Below, one piece after another: positions 44,850 through 51,386 of a DNA stretch of 51,386 nucleotides. This stretch comes from Burkholderiales bacterium. GTDB lineage: Bacteria; Pseudomonadota; Gammaproteobacteria; Burkholderiales; UBA11063. The notes beneath the pieces are model-generated. The model saw nothing but the letters and a program-made list of their open reading frames with translations. It was not told where the DNA came from and made no database searches. The stretch's first letter is position 1. Each line of letters begins with the position of its first letter. The DNA lies in NCBI GenBank assembly GCA_028693355.1, contig JAQUVM010000005.1, positions 1-51,386 on the forward strand, in the 5' to 3' direction. The translations under genes were made by a program, and so were the position numbers.

Positions 44850-45099
44850 TATTTTCTGATTTATGTTTTACCATCATTTGGTACAGCGAGTCTTTTAAAG
44901 TAACACGCTCTTTTTTAACTTTTTCTAATTCAAAATCACTCATAATTTCTTGTTCATGATCAACTTTGTGTACTAGTGTATCTAATTTTTCATATTGTTT
45001 CAGTATTTGATGGAATTGTTCATCGTGAGCTTTTAAGTAATGAAATGCTTCATCTAACTCTGGAAAGCTATCAGTTAAATTTTGGTTTGGAACTCTCAT
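44845..45099 (-). CDS. DUF465 (YdcH-family) protein
   Basis: An 84-residue all-helical protein. The pattern F-P-E-L-D-E-A-F-H-Y-L-K-A-H-D-E-Q-F-H, Y-E-K-L-D-T-L-V-H, and E-L-E-K-V-K-K-E-R-V-T-L-K-D-S-L-Y matches YdcH/DUF465 proteins, which form a helical hairpin; their role is unknown. AGAGGT lies upstream of the ATG. It is a single gene whose last codons overlap a bidirectional terminator. Confidence 0.9.
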   Translation of the reverse strand: MRVPNQNLTDSFPELDEAFHYLKAHDEQFHQILKQYEKLDTLVHKVDHEQEIMSDFELEKVKKERVTLKDSLYQMMVKHKSENN

Positions 45100-45268
45100 T
45101 TATACATTACCTCTTTAATGTTAAATTTATATCAATAGACATTAAGAATGGCTTATGATATGCTTCAAGCATATGTGAATCATTGTATCTTTAAAATCTA
45201 TGAAATGATATTCTAACATGTTTTATTTACTGTTGTATGTCATAAAAATTTATTTTTGATAAAATTAG

Positions 45269-46222
45269 CTATTGTTTACTCATTAAAACTTGTAATGCAG
45301 TTATATATTTTGGATTAGCAGATTTTCTATATAATTTAGATAATGTGTAATATAGTTTTATTACATGATCATCATTTGAATTTAGAACTTTGTCTTTATA
45401 TTTTATGAAACACTGCTCTGCTGATAAAAATTTATTATCAAATGAGCTCCTCTTAGCACGAATTGCTGCTGCAAGTAAATTATTCCAGAGTAACGTTTGT
45501 ATGTTTTCCTCATTTTGCCTATTTATATATGGTTTAATTATTTCATAAGCATGCATTAGCGTTACCATATGTATGGCTGTAAAATCACGTGTTTCTATAT
45601 AGATGTCTAGTGCAAATTCATGAAGTAATTCATCGTTTTTTGCAGTGTATTGAATTTGACCTGAAAACTCTTTATATAATTCAGATTTACTAATAAGTAA
45701 TAAATCGTTATAAATTAAATTTGGTGAGAATTTAGTTTGTTGGATATTTGATCCATGAAACTTTTTAATAATTTCTTGCAAATTTATATGTCTTAATTCG
45801 TCGTCAATTTGGATTTTAGCCTTTTCCCAATAAGTAATTCCCATAGCAAGCTCTTTAATTATAATATTTTGGCTTATTATAGAAATATTATGCTCTAATT
45901 CCTCTAAGATATAGGCTACTCTTATAATACCATGAAAACCACCAGTTGTTAAATATGGGATTAGATTATCTAATACTTCACTAATTTTAATTTTTGAGTA
46001 ATTATTTTTTAGGTTTTCATATAACTTACGTTGCATATCTAATAATTGTGGATAATTAATGATTGATTCAAGTTTTGTTGAGTAGCTGTTAAAAAATTTA
46101 TCAATTTGTTGTTCATTGGCTCCTATTTTATCTAGAGCTAGTATTGCCATTGATAAATGATTGCTTAAGCCATTATTATAACTTGGTGAATATTGTAAAT
46201 TTTGTTGTATATATTTTTCCAT
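45269..46222 (-). CDS. questin oxidase-like protein (DUF4243)
   Basis: A 317-residue helical protein without signal peptide. The conserved elements of the questin oxidase family are present: L-S-N-H-L-S-M-A-I-L-A-L near the start, L-T-T-G-G-F-H-G-I-I-R-V-A-Y in the middle and F-T-A-I-H-M-V-T-L-M-H-A near 215-225. In fungi the founding member is a Baeyer-Villiger-type oxygenase; bacterial homologues have unknown roles. The conserved His residues are kept. It is divergent from alaS and ends 170 bases before the DUF465 start. Confidence 0.7.
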   Translation of the reverse strand: MEKYIQQNLQYSPSYNNGLSNHLSMAILALDKIGANEQQIDKFFNSYSTKLESIINYPQLLDMQRKLYENLKNNYSKIKISEVLDNLIPYLTTGGFHGIIRVAYILEELEHNISIISQNIIIKELAMGITYWEKAKIQIDDELRHINLQEIIKKFHGSNIQQTKFSPNLIYNDLLLISKSELYKEFSGQIQYTAKNDELLHEFALDIYIETRDFTAIHMVTLMHAYEIIKPYINRQNEENIQTLLWNNLLAAAIRAKRSSFDNKFLSAEQCFIKYKDKVLNSNDDHVIKLYYTLSKLYRKSANPKYITALQVLMSKQ

Positions 46223-46267
46223 ATTGTATTTGCATAATAGTTGAGTTGTTTACTGTGTTATTGTGGT

Positions 46268-46276
46268 ATATTATCA
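46268..46276 (-). promoter_or_regulatory. extended -10 promoter of the questin-like gene
   Basis: Minus-strand TGATAATAT (TGn plus TAATAT) lies about 46 bases before the start at 46222. Confidence 0.35.
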
Positions 46277-46379
46277 TAGTTTACTAAATTAGTCAGGTAT
46301 TATTTTATATATAACTTGGAGGTGATTATTAAAATTGGTCAGTGATATTATATAAAATCTAATAAATACAGCAATTTCA

Positions 46380-46388
46380 TGATAAAAT
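46380..46388 (+). promoter_or_regulatory. extended -10 promoter of alaS
   Basis: TGATAAAAT lies 40 bases before the alaS ATG; no -35 is obvious. Confidence 0.5.
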
Positions 46389-46427
46389 TAAAGGTTATAT
46401 AAAGTTTATATTGGGAAATGAAAGTCC

Positions 46428-49043
46428 ATGAAAATTAATCAAGTCCGTCAGAAATTTATCGAATATTTTAGAACTAAAGGTCATGAGCCTGTACGTTCAA
46501 GTTCATTAATACCTCATGATGATCCTACATTACTATTTACTAATGCTGGTATGAATCAATTTAAAGATGTATTTCTTGGGCTGGAAAAACGTGATTATAA
46601 CCGTGCGGTAAGTTCACAAAAGTGTGTACGTGCTGGTGGTAAGCATAATGATTTAGAAAATGTTGGTTATACAGCTCGTCATCATACATTTTTTGAAATG
46701 TTAGGAAATTTTAGCTTTGGTGATTATTTTAAAGAAGATGCGATTAAATATGCATGGGAGTTTTTAACATCTCCAGAATGGTTAAATTTGCCAAAAGACA
46801 AATTATATGCAACTGTTTATCAAACTGATGATGAAGCATTTGATATTTGGAATAAAGTTATTGGACTAGAGCCTGAGCGCATTATTCGTATTGGTGATAA
46901 AGAATCTGGTGGCTCAGATAATTTTTGGCAAATGGGTGATACTGGACCTTGTGGTCCATGCTCAGAAATTTTTTATGATCATGGTTCAGATATATGGGGT
47001 GGGTTACCTGGTTCACCTGAAGAAGATGGTGATAGATTTATCGAAATTTGGAATAATGTATTTATGCAGTTTAATCGTGATGAAACAGGGAAATTACATC
47101 CATTACCTAAACCATCTGTAGATACTGGTATGGGTATTGAACGTATTTCTGCTGTACTACAGCACGTTCATAGTAATTATGAAACTGATTTATTTGTGAG
47201 TTTAATTAATAAAGCGGCAGAAATTACAGTTATCAAAGACAAAGGAAATGCTTCATTAAACGTATTAGCAGATCATATCCGTTCAGTGTCGTTTTTGATT
47301 GCTGATGGAGCTATGCCGTCAAATGAAGGACGTGGCTATGTTTTACGCCGTATTATTCGTCGTGCAATTCGTCATGGTTATAAATTAGGTCGTCGCACAC
47401 CATTTTTTTACCAATTAGTTGCTACATTGGTTGCTGAGATGGGTGATGCATATCCTGAGCTTATTTTAAATAAAGAATTAATCGAAAAAACAATTAGTCA
47501 AGAAGAAGAACGTTTCTTCCAAACTATTGATCATGGTATGGTGTTAATTCAAGCTGAGTTAGCTAAAAATATTAAGACATTATCTGGTGATGTAGCATTT
47601 AAATTATATGATACATATGGCTTTCCATTAGATCTTACACAAGATGTATGCCGAGAGCATAATGTTGCTGTGGATTTAGATGGTTTTGAAGTATGTATGA
47701 CTCGCCAACGTGAAATGGCAAAAGCGGCTGGTAAATTCAAAATGTCAGGTAGTCTTGATTATAATGGTTGTGAAACAGTATTTGCGGGTTATGATGACGC
47801 ATCATGTGAAGCCAAAGTAGTTGCTATTTACCGTGATGGTGCGCATGTTAATGAATTAATCGCGGGTGATGAAGGCGTAATTGTCCTTGACAATACTGTA
47901 TTTTATGCCGAATCAGGTGGTCAAGTTGGTGACTCAGGTATAATTGAAATTGCAGGTGGTGTGAGTTGCTTATTTGAAGTACACGACACGCAGAAAGTTA
48001 GAGCTAGTGTACATGGTCATAGTGGTACATTAACTCGAGGCTCAATTAAAGTCGGTGATAATGTTGTTGCAGTTATTGATTTACATAAACGTATGTCAAC
48101 TGCACGTAATCACTCAGTAACGCATTTATTGCATAAAGCATTGCACGAAGTAGTTGGTGTACATGCAACCCAAAAAGGCTCTTTAGTAAATTCTGATTAT
48201 ACGCGCTTTGATTTTTCTAATGACAAAGGTTTGACAGCAGCACAGGTTGAAGAAATTGAGCGTATAGTTAATCATGTAATTATGCAAAACTATGAAGTTG
48301 AAGTTGATGAGATGTCATTTGATGATGCAGCTAAAGCTGGAGCTATGGCGCTTTTTGGTGAAAAATATGGCGATAAGGTTCGTGTTGTAAAAATGGGTGA
48401 GTTCTCAACTGAATTATGTGGTGGTACTCATGTAATTCAAACGGGTGATATTGGTTTTTTCTCAATTGTGAGTGAGGGTGGTATTGCTAATGGCATTCGT
48501 CGTATTGAAGCGATAACAGGTGAGTCTGCATTAAAGCGTATGCAAGCAAATATGACTATTTTAGATATCGCCCGAGATAAGTTAAAAGCTCAATCAAATG
48601 ATATTTTAAATGAAAAAATTGATGTAGTATTAGCCAATAATAAAGCATTACAAAAAGAAATTGCTGAATTAAAAGCTCAATTAGCAGCTTATCAAGCTGA
48701 TTCATTGCTTGACCAAGCAACTAATTTTTCTGATGATGGTAAGTTATTGGTACTTCGTATGGATGGTATGGAATCAAAATCACTTGTTGAATTAATTGGT
48801 AAATTAAAAGATAAGTTAGGCACGGGGATAGTTGTGATAGGCGCTGTAAATGCTGATCGAGTAAATCTTGCAGTTGGTGTAACTAATGATTTAATCAATA
48901 AATATAAAGCAGGTGAAATTGTCGGTAAGTTAGCAGCTGTAGTTGGTGGTAAAGGTGGTGGAAGGCCTGATTTAGCACAAGCTGGTGGATCTGATACTAG
49001 TAAATTAGATGAGAGCTTGGCGTTAGCTAAAACTTTATTTTAA
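46428..49043 (+). CDS. alaS: alanyl-tRNA synthetase
   Basis: An 871-residue class II synthetase. The catalytic domain has [11 protein letters not shown] near the start, the motif [13 protein letters not shown] and the motif G-M-G-I-E-R-I. The editing domain carries the zinc-binding H-S-V-T-H and C-G-G-T-H motifs. The C-terminal oligomerisation domain ends [15 protein letters not shown]. Length matches the family. Confidence 0.98.
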   Translation: MKINQVRQKFIEYFRTKGHEPVRSSSLIPHDDPTLLFTNAGMNQFKDVFLGLEKRDYNRAVSSQKCVRAGGKHNDLENVGYTARHHTFFEMLGNFSFGDYFKEDAIKYAWEFLTSPEWLNLPKDKLYATVYQTDDEAFDIWNKVIGLEPERIIRIGDKESGGSDNFWQMGDTGPCGPCSEIFYDHGSDIWGGLPGSPEEDGDRFIEIWNNVFMQFNRDETGKLHPLPKPSVDTGMGIERISAVLQHVHSNYETDLFVSLINKAAEITVIKDKGNASLNVLADHIRSVSFLIADGAMPSNEGRGYVLRRIIRRAIRHGYKLGRRTPFFYQLVATLVAEMGDAYPELILNKELIEKTISQEEERFFQTIDHGMVLIQAELAKNIKTLSGDVAFKLYDTYGFPLDLTQDVCREHNVAVDLDGFEVCMTRQREMAKAAGKFKMSGSLDYNGCETVFAGYDDASCEAKVVAIYRDGAHVNELIAGDEGVIVLDNTVFYAESGGQVGDSGIIEIAGGVSCLFEVHDTQKVRASVHGHSGTLTRGSIKVGDNVVAVIDLHKRMSTARNHSVTHLLHKALHEVVGVHATQKGSLVNSDYTRFDFSNDKGLTAAQVEEIERIVNHVIMQNYEVEVDEMSFDDAAKAGAMALFGEKYGDKVRVVKMGEFSTELCGGTHVIQTGDIGFFSIVSEGGIANGIRRIEAITGESALKRMQANMTILDIARDKLKAQSNDILNEKIDVVLANNKALQKEIAELKAQLAAYQADSLLDQATNFSDDGKLLVLRMDGMESKSLVELIGKLKDKLGTGIVVIGAVNADRVNLAVGVTNDLINKYKAGEIVGKLAAVVGGKGGGRPDLAQAGGSDTSKLDESLALAKTLF

Positions 49044-49087
49044 TTTGTTGGCTTTTACTTATTATGTAAGTTAAGCATTATTTTTAT

Positions 49088-49115
49088 AATACCGCACTAT
49101 GTGCGGTATTTTTAT
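49088..49115 (+). terminator. alaS terminator
   Basis: AATACCGCAC (49088-49097) pairs with GTGCGGTATT (49101-49110) over a 3-base loop and is followed by TTT, 45 bases after the stop. Confidence 0.9.
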
Positions 49116-49160
49116 TTATTATTTCATATTCTATGTGCATAATTCCTAAAATGATAATAA

Positions 49161-49185
49161 TTGAACACTAGGTAACTTTTATAAT
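49161..49185 (+). promoter_or_regulatory. promoter of the terminal lipoprotein gene
   Basis: TTGAAC (49161-49166) and TATAAT (49180-49185) have a short 13-base spacer, 31 bases before the ATG at 49216. The -10 is convincing, the -35 is not. Confidence 0.4.
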
Positions 49186-49215
49186 GATGCGTTATTAATT
49201 ATTATAGGAGTTATT

Positions 49216-51386
49216 ATGAGATATAAATTGCATGCCAAATATAGCTTGGCAACGTTATCGTCTATTTTAATTTTAAATGGATGTAGCTCTGGAAATAATA
49301 GCTCCGTAGTTGAACCAACTAATGTGAATGGTCCAGTCTCATTAACTGAAATTCAAAGAATGTTTAACCCTACATCAGCAGTATCAAATAAATTATCGCT
49401 AAAATCTGGAGATGGTAGCGGCTGTGGTCAAGTTATGGGCGATGCTCAACATGCTTTAGCATTTGCGGATGGGTTTATCAATTATATTCCAGATGTAGGT
49501 CATGCTCTAGATTTTGTAGGTAGTCAGGCTGCTAATGTCTTAGGATACGCATCTGGTCAAGAGGGTAGTGCATGTACTCAAAATAAATTTGCTAATATGC
49601 AATCTCAGTTGAATTATCAAGAAAATCAAATTCAGCAATTAGCTACTGCTATAAAAACACAAAATACAGAGATTTGGACTAATTTAGCATTGGATGAGAA
49701 CCAAGCTTTTCAAAATACTTATACAACTTATCAAAATGCATTAAATGATATTTCTGGTACTAATGGTACAGTAAACTCTATTATGAATGAAGCTGGATTA
49801 TGGAATAGTAATACTGGAGGTTTAGGACAAAATGCATTAGAGTCAGCGTCAACTGCGGTAAATAATATTTTAAATAATCAATATGCTAATTATGGAAATT
49901 TTGCCAATTCAATTGGTGATTTAAATCCAGCAGATATTACAAATATTGCAGGTGTTGCTATTGATAGTAATGGCGTAGTTACTCAAGATAAAACTACTGC
50001 ATTTTTATCTACTCTTGGTACTTTGAATCTTGCATTAAAAGATTCATTGGCAAGTATAATGGGCAATTCTCCAGATGAGAATATAGTTCCATTTATACAA
50101 GATTATAATAATTTCATAAATCAATTGTATGTCAGTAATGCTCTAGCTTTACAGCAAGCTTATTTTGTTAATTACTTTGTGAATTATATGAATTATGCTA
50201 ATTACTTAACTTCATTAAACAATGCTAATCATCAGCCGACACAAAGTCAATATTTAGCAAATAAAAATTTAGAAGTTCCTGGTGTTTATTTTGTACCAGC
50301 AAATCAGCCTGATAGTAACTGCTCATTACAAGATACCTCAGAGTCTGCCGTAACTGCTTGCTATAATAAAGCTCAGCAAAACTTATCTGAACTATATGCT
50401 AATATATTTAATCAGTTATATTTAAATGCACTAAATTATACAATATCAGATGCTCCTTTTACGGGTCAAAATTATGTAAACATGAGCCATGAAGTGTTTT
50501 CTATTCAAAATGGAACATGGGAATCTACTGGGGAAACGATAAATTATGGAACACAGGTTTCATCAAATGTGGGAACTTCTATAGAGTTAGTTTATTCTTT
50601 GTATCAAGCTAATGGCTTAGGAAGCTTAGTTACATCTTTACAAAATATAAATTGTGATAATGTTGATACAGCGGTAAACCCAAGTTGCCTCCCGAGTAAT
50701 TCTGGGGGTGGGACTATGAAAGTTTTAGGAATTTATCAGCAAAATTTACCAAATCCAATTGCGTGTGCAAATGGTTTGAAGCAGTATAACCTAAGTGGCG
50801 GTGGAAGTTTTACTAGCTTTATAGGGTCTCCTGCATACCATAGTAGTGGGTGTGGCGATTTTGTTTTAAGCTCTTCATATTATAATAATTCTTTTGCATC
50901 TCTTAATACTTTAAAACCATTGATATCATTTAATTACCCATTTGGTGCGGTGAGTGTTACTAATAATATTAAGGCTTGTAATCCAGAGCCAGCTGGTGGA
51001 GTACCTGCATTTAATATGTATATTTATGATTTAGGATTAATGTGTGGGAATTGGAAAACTACTGGCTTTCCTAGTACAGGGCAAGTAACATATTCAACAG
51101 CTAATTCTGAAAATCTGGTTGGTCAAATTGTTAATCAAAATTGGGGTAATGAAGGAATTTTTAAAATTGGTAGTAATGTGTCTGGTATAACGTTAATGAA
51201 CGCTAATTCAGATTTATTTAGTATAAGTAATAATACTATTACAGCTAAGGGATTAAGTTCAACTTCTCCGAGTGGCTCTTATGGTGGGTTTTCTAATATT
51301 GCAGCAATTCAGATAACGGTAATTGATGGATTAATTATTCCCTTAGGTATTGCTTATACTAATAGAAATGGCAGTGGTGGAAACCA
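49216..51386 (+). CDS. very large unrecognised lipoprotein, incomplete at the window end
   Basis: The frame opens at ATG 49216 after AGGAG (49206-49210) and stays open to the last base, giving the first 723 residues. The signal ends with lipobox L-N-G-C (Cys23) followed by S-S-G-N-N-S-S. At about 78-115 a Gly/Ala-rich hydrophobic stretch (I-P-D-V-G-H-A-L-D-F-V-G-S-Q-A-A-N-V-L-G-Y) precedes a coiled-coil-like region (about 125-160: M-Q-S-Q-L-N-Y-Q-E-N-Q-I-Q-Q-L). The middle is helical and rich in Asn, Tyr and Leu; the C-terminal visible part is Gly/Ser/Asn-rich and beta-like with paired cysteines. No family was recognised. The layout resembles the 854-residue lipoprotein at 41665. Confidence 0.75.
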   Translation, partial: MRYKLHAKYSLATLSSILILNGCSSGNNSSVVEPTNVNGPVSLTEIQRMFNPTSAVSNKLSLKSGDGSGCGQVMGDAQHALAFADGFINYIPDVGHALDFVGSQAANVLGYASGQEGSACTQNKFANMQSQLNYQENQIQQLATAIKTQNTEIWTNLALDENQAFQNTYTTYQNALNDISGTNGTVNSIMNEAGLWNSNTGGLGQNALESASTAVNNILNNQYANYGNFANSIGDLNPADITNIAGVAIDSNGVVTQDKTTAFLSTLGTLNLALKDSLASIMGNSPDENIVPFIQDYNNFINQLYVSNALALQQAYFVNYFVNYMNYANYLTSLNNANHQPTQSQYLANKNLEVPGVYFVPANQPDSNCSLQDTSESAVTACYNKAQQNLSELYANIFNQLYLNALNYTISDAPFTGQNYVNMSHEVFSIQNGTWESTGETINYGTQVSSNVGTSIELVYSLYQANGLGSLVTSLQNINCDNVDTAVNPSCLPSNSGGGTMKVLGIYQQNLPNPIACANGLKQYNLSGGGSFTSFIGSPAYHSSGCGDFVLSSSYYNNSFASLNTLKPLISFNYPFGAVSVTNNIKACNPEPAGGVPAFNMYIYDLGLMCGNWKTTGFPSTGQVTYSTANSENLVGQIVNQNWGNEGIFKIGSNVSGITLMNANSDLFSISNNTITAKGLSSTSPSGSYGGFSNIAAIQITVIDGLIIPLGIAYTNRNGSGGN

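Noticed and set aside
45158..45176. ATATGCTT-CAAGCATAT hairpin between DUF465 and questin-like genes
   Set aside because: Short AT-rich stem without T tract; it may be chance.
45258..45266. TGATAAAAT as a promoter
   Set aside because: It faces the 3' end of a minus-strand gene with no plus-strand gene downstream for more than 1 kb.
1..51386. Neisseria-type DNA uptake sequences
   Set aside because: The 10-base Neisseria word was not noticed on either strand while reading, and no other 10-12-mer stood out as a repeated uptake signal.

Overview
The window is AT-rich (by eye roughly one third G+C), gene-dense and free of rRNA, recognisable tRNA, insertion sequences and CRISPR. The gene content points to a Gram-negative betaproteobacterium near Neisseriales, perhaps a low-GC free-living lineage of the Aquella type. 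That placement is an inference from a sdhC-sdhD-sdhA-sdhB-sdhE-gltA-sucA-sucB order, a dihydrolipoamide dehydrogenase with its own lipoyl domain, a TadA with an extra N-terminal domain, and an LptM plus AscD-like reductase next to recG. The Neisseria DNA-uptake word was not seen.

Layout. 1-1.9 kb: a lipoprotein cluster (COG3014 fragment, YcfL, LpoB, second YcfL) tied to peptidoglycan synthase activation. 2-7.6 kb: lpdA, then surE-nlpD-small exported protein-rlmD-lipoprotein. 7.7-9.3 kb: two tandem small secreted paralogues and pbpG, all on the minus strand. 9.5-13.1 kb: a lipoprotein phosphodiesterase overlapping a SulP-STAS-carbonic anhydrase fusion. 13.1-16.1 kb: an amino acid permease and CorA. 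16.3-20.2 kb is the most disturbed stretch: a broken MFS gene, dapD, an orphan PAS-LuxR regulator with an internal 24-bp duplication, a 29-bp perfect inverted repeat, a possible second transporter fragment, a pair of mutually exclusive hairpins and a protein that distantly resembles Dit1/PvcA isocyanide synthases. 20.3-26.3 kb (minus): tadA, a third small secreted protein, an OprD-like porin, recG, lptM and a 2Fe-2S flavoreductase. 26.4-28.6 kb: a 733-residue effector-like orphan. 29-41 kb: a small beta-barrel, then the TCA-cycle block, interrupted by a secreted trypsin-like lipoprotein and by a membrane protein lodged between sucA and sucB. 41-51.4 kb: a SHOCT protein, two very large unrecognised lipoproteins (the second runs off the end), small membrane and DUF465 proteins, a questin-oxidase-like protein and alaS.

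How the genes work together. The TCA block covers citrate synthase, 2-oxoglutarate dehydrogenase E1/E2 and succinate dehydrogenase; the E3 subunit is probably the distant lpdA. A second theme is the envelope: ten lipoproteins carry a visible lipobox. Those that look like secreted enzymes or orphans share a Cys-[Ser/Asn]-Ser-Gly start after the lipobox, while the periplasmic housekeeping lipoproteins do not. This may be a lipoprotein sorting signal. Transcription signals are unusually readable: many genes follow an extended -10 of the form TGnTAnAAT, and most units end in long, often perfectly symmetrical hairpins.
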